In this document: positions 40,975-49,728 of the stretch, piece after piece | Position numbering within the stretch: position 1 is the first letter of the stretch | How the letters are laid out: each line of letters begins with the position of its first letter | Assembly (NCBI GenBank): GCA_050110875.1 | Contig: CP188828.1 | Location: 2,852,001-2,916,000, forward strand | Length of the DNA stretch: 64,000 bases | Reading direction: 5' to 3' | Origin: Methyloligella sp050110875 | Lineage (GTDB): Bacteria > Pseudomonadota > Alphaproteobacteria > Rhizobiales > Methyloligellaceae | Notes under the pieces: generated by a model | What the model was told of the DNA's origin: nothing | The model's database searches: none | The model's input: only the letters and a program-made list of their open reading frames with translations | Position numbers and translations under genes: made by a program

Positions 40975-42282
40975 ATGGAGAAGGTGGGCGGCGTTGTTGT
41001 GAAGAGGAAGAGAGATCTTTCTCCATCTTCCAGTCAGCCTTTGCGCAGCTCGAATCCCACTGTTTCCGAACAGGTAAACCCACAAAAAAACCTCCCGACG
41101 CTGCTGCTTCTCTGCCTGTGTGTGGTTCTCTCCATGACCACGTGGTTTTCCGCCACGGCGGTGATGCCACAGCTGCAAGAATATTGGAGCGTCACTCCAC
41201 AACAGAGCACGTGGCTTGCCATCTCGGTGCAGCTCGGCTTCGCCATCGGCGCAGTTGGCTCGGCCACGTTGAGCCTTTCGGACATCGTATCGCCGCGGGT
41301 CCTTATGGCCGTCGCTTCGACGGCCGTGGCGATCACCAATATTGGGATCCTTTTCGCTCCAGACGCCAATAGCGGCATCATCCTGCGCACGCTGACTGGC
41401 GTATTGCTGGCAGGCGTCTATCCTCCGGCTTTGAAGCTGATCTCAACCTGGTTCCGGAAAGGACGCGGTGTTGCCCTAGGTAGCGTCATAGGCGCGCTCA
41501 CCCTCGGTTCGGCCATGCCTCACGCCATCAATGCGCTCGGCGGTCTCGATTGGCGGATCGTGATCATTACCACGACGATCGCCAGCCTGGTGGCCGCGTT
41601 CCTGATGATCGCTTTCCTGCGCGAAGGGCCATACCCCTTCGCCAAGACCACGCTCAATCCATCCCAGATCAAGCAAGCGGTCGGCAATCGCGTTTTCGTG
41701 CTCGGGACCCTCGGCTATCTCGGTCACATGTGGGAGCTCTATGCTATGTGGACCTGGCTCCTCTTCTTCGTGAAGGCCAGGCTGGTATCGAGCGATATCG
41801 ATAGCGGTTATATGGCTTCGCTGCTCACGTTCCTCATCATAGCTGCCGGTGCGCCCGCTTGCATCGTTGCGGGCGCCGCCGCCGATCGAATCGGACGGAC
41901 CGCGATGACCTTTATATTGATGGTCATCTCAGGGACCTGCGCAGCGTTGATCGGACTCACTTTCGATGTGCCACTCTGGGTCTTCATGGTGGTTGGACTG
42001 ATATGGGGCGCCACCGTTGTGGCGGATTCGGCTCAGTTCTCGACCATCGTGACCGAAGCGGGCGATCCGCGGCTGGTCGGTACCGCGCTTACAGTGCAGC
42101 TCGGGGCCGGCTATGCACTGACCGTGCTGGCGATTTGGCTGCTTCCGATGGCCGAGCACTGGCTCGGAAGTTGGCAGTGGGTTTTCCTGTTTCTGGTCCC
42201 GGGTCCGGTGATCGGTGCGGCTGCGATGGCAACGCTCAGACAGCTGCCCGAGGCGAGTCGCATCGCCCACGGCCGCCGCTAG
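40975..42282 (+). CDS. MFS transporter
   Basis: 435 residues, about 12 membrane helices after a ~40-residue polar N-terminus. MFS features: helix 1 with LSMTTWFSATAVMPQL, the loop between helices 2 and 3 is short, and the second half repeats with AADRIGRTAMTFILM (the A-like motif D-R-x-G-R). SWQWVFLFLVPGP is near the end. The substrate is unknown; from context an organosulfur compound, a flavin precursor or an anionic product are candidates. Its own promoter carries operator D, and a strong terminator follows. Confidence 0.85.
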   Translation: MEKVGGVVVKRKRDLSPSSSQPLRSSNPTVSEQVNPQKNLPTLLLLCLCVVLSMTTWFSATAVMPQLQEYWSVTPQQSTWLAISVQLGFAIGAVGSATLSLSDIVSPRVLMAVASTAVAITNIGILFAPDANSGIILRTLTGVLLAGVYPPALKLISTWFRKGRGVALGSVIGALTLGSAMPHAINALGGLDWRIVIITTTIASLVAAFLMIAFLREGPYPFAKTTLNPSQIKQAVGNRVFVLGTLGYLGHMWELYAMWTWLLFFVKARLVSSDIDSGYMASLLTFLIIAAGAPACIVAGAAADRIGRTAMTFILMVISGTCAALIGLTFDVPLWVFMVVGLIWGATVVADSAQFSTIVTEAGDPRLVGTALTVQLGAGYALTVLAIWLLPMAEHWLGSWQWVFLFLVPGPVIGAAAMATLRQLPEASRIAHGRR

Positions 42283-42323
42283 CAAACTCGTTGAATTTCA
42301 GGGCTGACGGTGAGGCAAGGAGC

Positions 42324-42378
42324 GTGCGCTTTCGGCCTTACCGCTGCGCAAATGCGACAGCGCAGGCGCACTTTTTTT
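42324..42378 (+). terminator. Rho-independent terminator after the MFS gene
   Basis: GTGCGC (42324-42329) pairs with GCGCAC (42366-42371), enclosing an inner hairpin CTGCGC/GCGCAG (42344-42349 with 42360-42365), and is followed directly by seven T. Confidence 0.8.
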
Positions 42379-42529
42379 AAGGTGGCCCCTAAGGCCGACC
42401 GCTAATTAGTTCTCTAAAAATCAGAAGCTTACCAGACCGCAGAGACCGTTCTGCGACGCCCGCAGAGAGATTTTGCAGGCTTCATGCAGATTTGCAGTTG
42501 CTTCCGCGCGCTCATGAGTCCACGATTGA

Positions 42530-42545
42530 TGGACCGGTCGGTATA
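42530..42545. promoter_or_regulatory. TetR-type operator, site E (sfn operon)
   Basis: TGGACCGGTCGGTATA. The inner ACCG-GT-CGGT is perfect. A consensus -10 box TATAAT (42542-42547) overlaps the right arm. It is 30 nt upstream of the FMN reductase start. Confidence 0.65.
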
Positions 42546-42575
42546 ATAATATGATGACGGCATAGGGAGTTAAAT

Positions 42576-43142
42576 ATGTGTCTCATTGTCACAGTGAACG
42601 GGAGCCCGCGGGAAGGCGGTCGTACGGGTGCGCTACTCCGCGAAACCGCTGAAGCTGTCCGTGGTCAACTGGGCGTGGCACGCGTTGAGGAGGTCAGTCT
42701 GGCTGCCGATTGGAAGGAGATCTTCTCCGGCCTCTGGCGCCCGCAGATTTCCGAGCAGGCGGATCAGGTGGTGCAGCGGGCCGAGCAGGCCGATCTGCTG
42801 ATTATTGGCTCGCCCATCTACCGGGGAAGCTACACCGGGCTCCTGAAACACTATTTTGATCTGGTCGACCGTGCCGCCATGGTGGGTAAGAAGGCCATCA
42901 TCACGGGAACGGGCGGCTCGCCGCTTCACGGTCTGGCTCTTGAGCATGCCTTCCGCCCCTTGATGGGCTTCTTCAACATTCAGACGGTCGCCACTGCCCT
43001 GTATGGCGTCGAGACCGATTTCGACGATGTTGTGATTCGCAGTGATCTCCTGCGGGCGCGAATCGCGCGCGCGGCTAGCGAAGCCGCAGGCTTGCTGAAG
43101 GTTTCTCAGCGGTCCGCGCCTGCCGTCGGGGCGGCGACATGA
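42576..43142 (+). CDS. NAD(P)H-dependent FMN reductase (SsuE/MsuE-like)
   Basis: 188 residues with a flavodoxin-like fold: VNGSPREGGRTGALL (phosphate loop of FMN), then ADLLIIGSPIYRGSYTGLLKHYFDLVD, the signature of the SsuE/MsuE/SfnE group. It should supply FMNH2 by diffusion to the monooxygenase encoded next. First gene of a four-gene operon joined by ATGA overlaps; overlap with sfnG at 43139-43142. Confidence 0.9.
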   Translation: MCLIVTVNGSPREGGRTGALLRETAEAVRGQLGVARVEEVSLAADWKEIFSGLWRPQISEQADQVVQRAEQADLLIIGSPIYRGSYTGLLKHYFDLVDRAAMVGKKAIITGTGGSPLHGLALEHAFRPLMGFFNIQTVATALYGVETDFDDVVIRSDLLRARIARAASEAAGLLKVSQRSAPAVGAAT

Positions 43143-44365
43143 CCGGTCTCAGCCCTCACGCCTACCATGACCATGGTGGCATGAAGTTCGCGCATTGGGT
43201 CCCCAATGTGAGCGGCGGGCTCGTTGTGAGTAAGATTCCGCAGAGGACCGATTGGGGTCTCGAATATAACGTCAAGCTGGCGCAGATCGCCGAAGAGGCA
43301 GGGTTCGAATACGCCCTAACTCAGGTCCGGCTGATGGGTAGCTACGGCGCAGAGTACCAGCACGACTCCGTGATGTTCTCCGCAGCCATTCTGTCCGCAA
43401 CGCGGCGCATCAAGATCATCTCCGCCATCATCCCTGGCATCTTCCACCCGATCGTGGTGGCGAAGCAGGGGGCGACTGCCGATCAGATCTTCAACGGCCG
43501 CTGGTCAATCCACATCGCCACCGGCTGGAATCGTGAGGAGTTCGACGCACTCGGCGTGCCGTTTCTTGAGCATGACGAGCGATATGCTCGGTCGCGGGAA
43601 TTTGTTGAAATCCTGCGCGGCGCGTGGACGGAAGATGATTTCTGCTACGACGGGGAATATTGGCAGATCAAGAACTTCACACTTCGTCCGAAGCCCTTGG
43701 CACTGCCGGATCGTCTCACGCCTGACATCTTCCAAGGCGGCAATTCGACAGCTGCCCAGGAAATGGCCGCGGACGTCTCCGATTGGTATTTCATGAACGG
43801 CAATACGCCGGGCGACCATAAGCAGCAGATCGACAACATCAAAGAGATGGCGGCCAAGCGGGGCCGCAAGGTCCGCTTTGCAGTGAACGCTTTCGTCATC
43901 GCCCGGGATACGGAAGAGGAGGCGCGCAAGGAGCTCGAGCGCATCCTCAGCAATGCCGATGGAGAAGCCGTCAACAAGTTTAGGCTTTCCGTGAAAGAGG
44001 CCGGGCAGGCCACCAAGGACAATGTCGGCATGTGGACCGACTCAAACCTGCGCGACCTCGTCCAGTACAATGACGGATTCAAGACCAATCTGATCGGCAC
44101 GCCGGAGCAGATCGCCGAACGTATCTATGCCCTGGGCAAGATCGGTGTCGACATGATTCTGTGCGGCTTCCTCCACTTCCACGAGGAGACGAAATTCTTT
44201 GGCGAGCGGATCCTGCCGCTCGTCCGTGAGCTTGAGCGGGCTGTACCGCTCGAGACCGGGGAAAAGCAGGGATCGGCCCGTTCCCATCCGGGTCGATCCT
44301 CCTCCGGCCCGCGACTTGTGCCTCAGACAGGGGTGTCCTCCGAGCGCGATGGAGGCCGGCCATGA
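43139..44365 (+). CDS. sfnG: FMNH2-dependent dimethylsulfone monooxygenase homologue (SfnG), LLM family
   Basis: 408 residues, luciferase-like TIM barrel. Very characteristic SfnG segments are present: FAHWVPNVSGGLVVSKI..QRTDW, FEYALTQVRLMGSYGAEYQHDS, FLEHDERYARSREF, FQGGNSTAA and DLVQYNDGFKTNLIGTPEQIAERI. SfnG converts dimethylsulfone to methanesulfinate and formaldehyde with FMNH2 and O2. The C-terminal ~38 residues (Ser/Gly/Arg/Pro-rich) exceed the usual family end near residue 370. Overlaps of 4 nt with the FMN reductase before it and ribB after it indicate coupled translation. Assignment to dimethylsulfone is by recalled similarity. Confidence 0.85.
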   Translation: MTGLSPHAYHDHGGMKFAHWVPNVSGGLVVSKIPQRTDWGLEYNVKLAQIAEEAGFEYALTQVRLMGSYGAEYQHDSVMFSAAILSATRRIKIISAIIPGIFHPIVVAKQGATADQIFNGRWSIHIATGWNREEFDALGVPFLEHDERYARSREFVEILRGAWTEDDFCYDGEYWQIKNFTLRPKPLALPDRLTPDIFQGGNSTAAQEMAADVSDWYFMNGNTPGDHKQQIDNIKEMAAKRGRKVRFAVNAFVIARDTEEEARKELERILSNADGEAVNKFRLSVKEAGQATKDNVGMWTDSNLRDLVQYNDGFKTNLIGTPEQIAERIYALGKIGVDMILCGFLHFHEETKFFGERILPLVRELERAVPLETGEKQGSARSHPGRSSSGPRLVPQTGVSSERDGGRP

Positions 44366-45594
44366 CGGACGAACGTCGCTCCAACTGCTTGTCTTTCCCA
44401 TCGGTCGAGAACGCGATTAGCAACACCGAGGAGATCATCGAAGAGGCTCGTAAGGGCCGGATGTTCATCTTGGTGGATGACGAAGACCGGGAGAACGAAG
44501 GCGACCTCGTCATCCCAGCTCAGTTCGCAACGGCCGAGGCGATCAACTTCATGGCGCGCTACGCGCGCGGTTTGATCTGCCTGGCCCTGACGCCCCATCG
44601 CGTGGAGCAGCTCGGCCTGCCACCGATGGCGTCGCGCAATGGCGGGCAATTTGAGACGGCCTTCACCGTCTCCATCGAAGCTCGGACCGGCGTGACGACA
44701 GGAATCTCGGCAGCCGATCGTGCGCACACCGTGGCAATGGCGATCAATCCCGAGACGGGCCCCTCCGATATCACCATGCCCGGCCATGTCTTCCCGCTTT
44801 GCGCCCGCGATGGTGGCACCCTCATCCGTGCGGGCCACACCGAAGCTGCGGTCGATGTCTCGCGCATGGCGGGGCTGAACCCCTCCGGTGTCATCTGCGA
44901 GATCATGAACGAAGACGGCAGCATGGCACGGCTGCCGGACCTGGTCTCCTTCGCACAGCGCCACAATCTCAAGCTAGGCACGATCGCCGATCTCATCGCC
45001 TACCGGCGAAAGACGGAACGATTGGTGGAGCAGGTTGCCGAGACTGGCCTTCACCATCCTTCATTCGGGGAGTGGCGCCTTACGGTCTACCGCGACCAGG
45101 TCGAAAACGGCGAGCATATCGTCCTTTCCAAAGGCGAGCTCAGCGGTCCTGAACCGCTTCTGGTCCGCATGCACGCCACTGATTTCATCACCGATGCGCT
45201 CGGCGGATCGGGTGGGGCGCTTCATCAGGCCATGCATCGCATCACCCGCGAAAGCCGAGGCGTTGTGGTGCTGATCAACGATCCGCGCCCGAACGCGATC
45301 TCCGAACGGGTGAACACCGTTAGCCCGCACAGGCGGCCGGATACACGCAAGCGGGACTACGGCATCGGTGCCCAGATCCTCACCGATCTGGGGGTGCGTG
45401 ACATGATCCTTCTGTCGGATCGAGCCACGACGCTCGTCGGCCTCGACGGCTACGGCCTCAATGTCATCGACCCGGATCAACCCGCTCAACCGACGACACA
45501 ATCGCGGCAGGAACCGAGCGCGATTGATGCCGAGGACAAATCTGAATCGGCCAAACCAGAAGAAGTCAATCAATTGGCTCAAAAGAAGGGATGA
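44362..45594 (+). CDS. ribB: 3,4-dihydroxy-2-butanone-4-phosphate synthase with degenerate GTP cyclohydrolase II-like domain (RibBX type)
   Basis: 410 residues. The RibB domain (about 20-225) is complete: VDDEDRENEGDLVIPAQFA (acidic metal loop), FMARYARGLICLAL, TGISAADRAHT, GHVFPLCARDGGTLIRAGHTEAAVD and CEIMNEDG. The second domain (225-370) has the RibA outline but lost the three zinc cysteines: the segment normally HSECLTGD..RCDCG reads MHATDFITDALGGSGG. It should therefore not act on GTP. The real RibA is encoded at 39502-40647. It overlaps sfnG and the flavin reductase by ATGA. Confidence 0.9.
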   Translation: MTDERRSNCLSFPSVENAISNTEEIIEEARKGRMFILVDDEDRENEGDLVIPAQFATAEAINFMARYARGLICLALTPHRVEQLGLPPMASRNGGQFETAFTVSIEARTGVTTGISAADRAHTVAMAINPETGPSDITMPGHVFPLCARDGGTLIRAGHTEAAVDVSRMAGLNPSGVICEIMNEDGSMARLPDLVSFAQRHNLKLGTIADLIAYRRKTERLVEQVAETGLHHPSFGEWRLTVYRDQVENGEHIVLSKGELSGPEPLLVRMHATDFITDALGGSGGALHQAMHRITRESRGVVVLINDPRPNAISERVNTVSPHRRPDTRKRDYGIGAQILTDLGVRDMILLSDRATTLVGLDGYGLNVIDPDQPAQPTTQSRQEPSAIDAEDKSESAKPEEVNQLAQKKG

Positions 45595-46151
45595 ACGAAG
45601 TGAGAGCAGAAAATCAAAATGTAGCAGGCGCCCAGCTTCACGCAGTGACCAACCTCGCGGCGAATGGACAGCAGCGTGTGGATCCTGAAATCTTCCGGGG
45701 AGTCATGCGGCAGCTCGCAGGCGGCGTGACGGTTATCACCACCGTGGACCAAGATAAGCCACATGGATTTACCGCAACAGCCTTCTGCAGCGTTTGTGCC
45801 GAGCCTCCCACCGTACTGATTGTAGTGAATCGGACGGCGCGAACCCATCCGCACATCGATGCCCGTCGTCGCTTCGCAGTCAATATCTTGGCGGATGACC
45901 AGACGGACGTGGCGAACAGGTTCGCAGGGAAGCTGGAGAACCAGTTCGCCGGGATGTCCTACACGACTCCTGAAGATGGGGCGCCTGTATTCGACGGTGT
46001 CTCGGCACACCTTCAATGCATCGTGAGCTCGCGTTTGGACGTCGGTACGCACACCATTTTCATTGGCGAAGTAGTCGGCGGCGGGACGTCAGAGAGCGGA
46101 CCGCTCGTTTACCACTCAGCGCGCTTTGGGCGCATCGAGCAGATCGACTGA
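45591..46151 (+). CDS. Flavin reductase (HpaC/DIM6-NTAB family)
   Basis: 186 residues. The FMN-binding split barrel shows FRGVMRQLAGGVTVITTVD, HGFTATAFCSVCAEPPTVLIVVNRTARTH and RFAVNILADDQTDVANRFAG, typical of the small component of two-component flavin monooxygenases. A short, disordered N-terminus (~30 residues) precedes it. This is the second FMN/FAD reductase in the operon; one may serve SfnG and the other a further monooxygenase such as DmoA (inference). It starts at the ATGA of ribB. Confidence 0.9.
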   Translation: MNEVRAENQNVAGAQLHAVTNLAANGQQRVDPEIFRGVMRQLAGGVTVITTVDQDKPHGFTATAFCSVCAEPPTVLIVVNRTARTHPHIDARRRFAVNILADDQTDVANRFAGKLENQFAGMSYTTPEDGAPVFDGVSAHLQCIVSSRLDVGTHTIFIGEVVGGGTSESGPLVYHSARFGRIEQID

Positions 46152-46290
46152 TCTGCAACTTCAGCAGGGGGATCAAGGCTGATGGCACTCAGGATAAGAC
46201 CCGGCTAAGCCGCTAGGAAACTTCAGAAAATTTCACTGCTCCGGAGCTGCTCCGAGAGCATTTGACGGAACACGCACAGTGAGACGTACC

Positions 46291-47646
46291 ATGAAGCTCG
46301 ACCAAATTTTGGCTATAGCGGTTGCATTCGGTGCCGTTTTAGTTGCACCCGCGCGCGCGCAAGACGCCGCCGATCCCGTCTATAAGGGGCCGCTTTCCAA
46401 GCCGGCCAGCAACCTTGCCGCCAAGGGCATCGACCTGCACGCCGATGTCTACAACTTCTTCAATTCCAACCCGAGCTTCGGCCTGGATCTCGGACATACG
46501 GGCAACTCGGCCTATTGGGTGACCGGTGTCGATATGGATCTGGAAAAGATGCTCGGCTGGAAGGGCACCAAGGTCCATTTCAAGGAGACCTTCTTCAATC
46601 TCGTCGAGAACAACGACTATATCGCCGGGCAGTTCGGCGACAGCGCCATCGGCTACCAGACCACCTACATCCAGCGGGATTCCCAGCTGACCCAGCTCAC
46701 ACTGGAGCAGTCCCTGTTCAACGGGAAGGTCAATGTCGAGTTCGGGCGGACCCACCCGTTCTTCTACTTCACGCCAATGACCTGCGAGACCTTCAACACC
46801 TGCTATCAGGACACGCTCTATTACAACGCAGGCTATATCTCGCCGCTCTTCTCGGTCTGGGGCGGCCGGGTGAAGGTCGACCTGACGCCGGACAGCTATT
46901 TCCAGGTCGGCATGTTCTCCAACGACAGCGGCTGGCATTTCCATACCGGTTGGGACTGGGGACGGCCGATCCCCGACGGCGTGCTGACGCTGGCCGAATA
47001 CGGCTTCAACACCGCCTACGGCCCCGGCGGCGCCTATACGGGCAAATACGCGCTCACGGGCTATTACAATTCCGGGGACCACCTGAACAACAACACGACG
47101 ACGAGCGGGCGGGCCCGCGGGCTGTTCCCGGACGATCCGGCCAGGACCGAGAGCGGTACCGGCGGCATCGTGTTCAACAGCACCCAGATCGTCTGGCGCG
47201 AGGATGGCGGCAGCGCCACCCACACCTCGCCCCGGACCCTCTCCTTCTATACGGGGGCCGGCTATTCCTTCGACTCCACGGTGCCGGTGGAGACGGATCT
47301 CTATGCGGGCTTCAACCTGCATGCGCCGCTGAAGTCGCGTCCCAACGACAAGCTGGGCTTCAAGCTGCGCTACGAGGCGATGAACGACAGCTACAATGAG
47401 TTCCTGTCCCAGGCGAACGCCACGGCGGGAGGCTCGGGCGCGCCGTTCGACGACAAGGTCATCGTCGAGTTGAACGCTCATATCGACCTGTTCAACGGCA
47501 TGATCCTGGAGCCGGTGGCCCAGTACATCGTCAACCCCAACAGCTACTACAACCCGTACACGGCCGACCGTCCCGAGGACGGCATGTATCTCGGCGGAAC
47601 CCTCAAGATCCCGCTCGGAAAGTACGCAGGCATCTCACCCCAATAA
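46291..47646 (+). CDS. OprB-like carbohydrate-selective porin family protein
   Basis: 451 residues from the ATG at 46291 (a GTG at 46279 would add four residues). A clear signal peptide is present (MKLDQILAIAVAFGAVLV..PARAQ). The rest is a Gly/Tyr/Phe-rich barrel with OprB-type segments near the start (GIDLHADVYNFFNSNP), GYQTTYIQRDSQLTQLTLEQ, GRTHPFFYF and the end LGGTLKIPLGKYAGISPQ. It would let small solutes cross the outer membrane. The soxC-like gene follows after 62 bp, so it may be co-transcribed with it. Confidence 0.78.
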   Translation: MKLDQILAIAVAFGAVLVAPARAQDAADPVYKGPLSKPASNLAAKGIDLHADVYNFFNSNPSFGLDLGHTGNSAYWVTGVDMDLEKMLGWKGTKVHFKETFFNLVENNDYIAGQFGDSAIGYQTTYIQRDSQLTQLTLEQSLFNGKVNVEFGRTHPFFYFTPMTCETFNTCYQDTLYYNAGYISPLFSVWGGRVKVDLTPDSYFQVGMFSNDSGWHFHTGWDWGRPIPDGVLTLAEYGFNTAYGPGGAYTGKYALTGYYNSGDHLNNNTTTSGRARGLFPDDPARTESGTGGIVFNSTQIVWREDGGSATHTSPRTLSFYTGAGYSFDSTVPVETDLYAGFNLHAPLKSRPNDKLGFKLRYEAMNDSYNEFLSQANATAGGSGAPFDDKVIVELNAHIDLFNGMILEPVAQYIVNPNSYYNPYTADRPEDGMYLGGTLKIPLGKYAGISPQ

Positions 47647-47708
47647 GTGTGGTGGCGAGGCTGGACCGGGCCGTCGTCCGGGTCCGGCACGCCTGAAAGG
47701 TTAGGGAA

Positions 47709-49016
47709 ATGACCGACGACAACGAAAAGCAACCCGAAGAAGACTGTCCCTGCCAGGAAGGCATGTTTCCGAAGCGGGTCTCCCGCAGAAACATCCTGGC
47801 AGCCGCAGTCGGCAGTTTGCCGCTGCTCCTCGCCGGGCGGGCCGTCGCCGAGGAGGTGACCAACGCCGACGGCGAGAAGATCGATGTTCCGGCGGACCCG
47901 ACCAAGGTGCCGGGCCGGCCCGTTGGATCTGACGGCGGGTACGGTTCGCGCTCGCCTTTCGAGACCGAGAAGCGGCTCACGGAAAAGTCGAATCCGAGCC
48001 TGATCACCAGCTGGTCCTATACGCCGCTGGCGACCCAGATCGGCAACCTGACGCCGTCGGGCCTGCATTACGAGCGTCATCACGGCGGCATCCCGACCAT
48101 CGATCCGGCGCGCCACGAGCTTTTCATTCACGGCATGGTGGAGCAGCCGAAGAAATTCAGCATGGCCGAGTTGAGACGCATGCCGTCGATCACCCGAAAG
48201 CACTTCATGGAGTGCTCGGGCAACACGCTCACCGAATGGGAAGGGCCGACGGCGAAGACCGTTCAGGTCACCCACGGTCTATTGAGCACCTCCGAATGGA
48301 CCGGCGTGCCGTTCAGCTATCTGGCGCGCGAGCTCAAGCTCAAGCCGGGCGCGGCCTGGGTCTTGGCGGAAGGCGCGGACGCTGCGGTCATGACTCGGAG
48401 CATCCCGCTCGACAAGATGCTGAAGGACGCCTTCCTCGCCTACGGCCAGAACGGCGAAGCAATCCGCCCCGAACAGGGCTATCCGCTGCGCCTCGTGCTG
48501 CCCGGCTACGAAGGCAACATGAACATCAAGTGGCTGCGGCGCCTGGAGATCAGCGACCGGCCGTACATGACCCGCGAGGAGACGTCGAAATATACGGGCC
48601 TCAACGCGGACGGCCTGGCCGACAAGTTCGTCTTCGACATGGAGGCGAAGTCGGTGATCACCTTTCCATCCGGCGACATGAAGCTGCCGGGGCCGGGCTA
48701 TTACGAGATCGCCGGCCTCGCCTGGTCGGGACGCGGACGGATCCGCTCCGTCGAGGTCTCTCTCGATGGGGGCAAGACATGGTTCCCGGCCCATCTGGAT
48801 TCGCCGCCGGAGCCCATGTGTACGGTGCGCTTCACCTTCCCGTGGCGGTGGGACGGCAAGCCGGCGATGCTCGCCAGCCGCTGCACCGACGAGACCGGAA
48901 TGACACAGCCGACGCGCCAGGAGCTCGTCGACCTGCACGGTCTCAACTACGTCTATCATTACAACGCGATCCAGAACTGGTCGGTCGCTTCCGATGGAGG
49001 CGTCAGCAATGCCTAA
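47709..49016 (+). CDS. soxC: SoxC-like sulfite/sulfane dehydrogenase, molybdenum cofactor subunit
   Basis: 435 residues. A twin-arginine signal (VSRRNILAAAVGSLPLLLAGRA) indicates folded export to the periplasm. The sulfite-oxidase fold follows, with the molybdenum-ligand cysteine in KHFMECSGNT (near residue 160) and LRLVLPGYEGNMNIKWLRRLE; a C-terminal dimerisation domain (VEVSLDGGKTWFPA) completes it. SoxC with SoxD oxidises the sulfane sulfur on SoxY, while related enzymes oxidise free sulfite. No soxXYZAB is in the window, so sulfite from methylsulfur breakdown is the more likely substrate here. Confidence 0.88.
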   Translation: MTDDNEKQPEEDCPCQEGMFPKRVSRRNILAAAVGSLPLLLAGRAVAEEVTNADGEKIDVPADPTKVPGRPVGSDGGYGSRSPFETEKRLTEKSNPSLITSWSYTPLATQIGNLTPSGLHYERHHGGIPTIDPARHELFIHGMVEQPKKFSMAELRRMPSITRKHFMECSGNTLTEWEGPTAKTVQVTHGLLSTSEWTGVPFSYLARELKLKPGAAWVLAEGADAAVMTRSIPLDKMLKDAFLAYGQNGEAIRPEQGYPLRLVLPGYEGNMNIKWLRRLEISDRPYMTREETSKYTGLNADGLADKFVFDMEAKSVITFPSGDMKLPGPGYYEIAGLAWSGRGRIRSVEVSLDGGKTWFPAHLDSPPEPMCTVRFTFPWRWDGKPAMLASRCTDETGMTQPTRQELVDLHGLNYVYHYNAIQNWSVASDGGVSNA

Positions 49017-49578
49017 GCTGCTCTGGACGTTCACGGCGGCGGTCGCTGCCATTCTCCTTCTCTCCTCGGCCGGGGCTTGGTCCCAGACGAGCCAGGAGGT
49101 CGCCATCGGGTCCGGCACGCCGCTGAAGCCCGCGGACCTGGAGAAGTTCTTCGCCATTCCGCCGGACGGTGCCGGCCTGCCCGAGGGCAGCGGAACCGCC
49201 AGCGCTGGCGAGGAGGTCTACGCCACCGCCTGCGCCATGTGCCACGGGCAGAAGCTGGAAGGCATTCATGCCACCGGCGCGCCGCCGCTTGCGGGCGGCC
49301 GGGGCACGCTCAACCAGGTGCCCGCCGACAAGACGGTCGAGAGCTACTGGCCCTACGCCACGACGCTGTTCGACTACGTCAAGCGCGCGATGCCGTTCCA
49401 CGCACCGGGATCGCTCACCGACGACCAAGTCTACGCAGTGACCGCTTACATCCTCGCCGAAGGCGGGATCATCGAGGAAGACGAGGTCATGAATAAGGAT
49501 TCTCTTCCCAAAGTCGAAATGCCGAACGCGGACGGATTTCGAGCTTACAGGAGTCCTGATCTCAGACTGTACAAATAA
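49009..49578 (+). CDS. SoxD-like monohaem cytochrome c
   Basis: 189 residues from the ATG at 49009, which overlaps the soxC end by 8 nt. A signal peptide (LLWTFTAAVAAILLLSSAGAWS) is followed by one haem site CAMCH (near residue 78) and a distal Met in RAMPFHAPGSL. The SESYWPYATT-like and VEMPNADGF segments match the N-terminal haem domain of SoxD, which normally has two haem domains and about 380 residues; the second is missing here. It should take electrons from the molybdenum subunit. Confidence 0.85.
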   Translation: MPKLLWTFTAAVAAILLLSSAGAWSQTSQEVAIGSGTPLKPADLEKFFAIPPDGAGLPEGSGTASAGEEVYATACAMCHGQKLEGIHATGAPPLAGGRGTLNQVPADKTVESYWPYATTLFDYVKRAMPFHAPGSLTDDQVYAVTAYILAEGGIIEEDEVMNKDSLPKVEMPNADGFRAYRSPDLRLYK

Positions 49579-49655
49579 AATAGAGATCGAGGTTCAGATT
49601 TAGAACTTAAAAGGCGCAATAAACTTCGGATTAAACCGTAGAAATGCTCATCGAA

Positions 49656-49676
49656 CGATCTCCAAAAGAGAGATCG
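49656..49676. other. Perfect hairpin in the leader of the 10-TM protein gene
   Basis: CGATCTC (49656-49662) pairs with GAGATCG (49670-49676) around a 7-nt A-rich loop, within an A/T-rich 150-bp spacer. No T-run follows, so it is not a normal terminator; it might end the sox mRNA, protect it, or act in the leader of the next gene. Confidence 0.4.
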
Positions 49677-49728
49677 CAGGAGCGAAAATAAAAATGATGC
49701 AAAAAGGAAATGCGAAAAGGGTAGGGCA

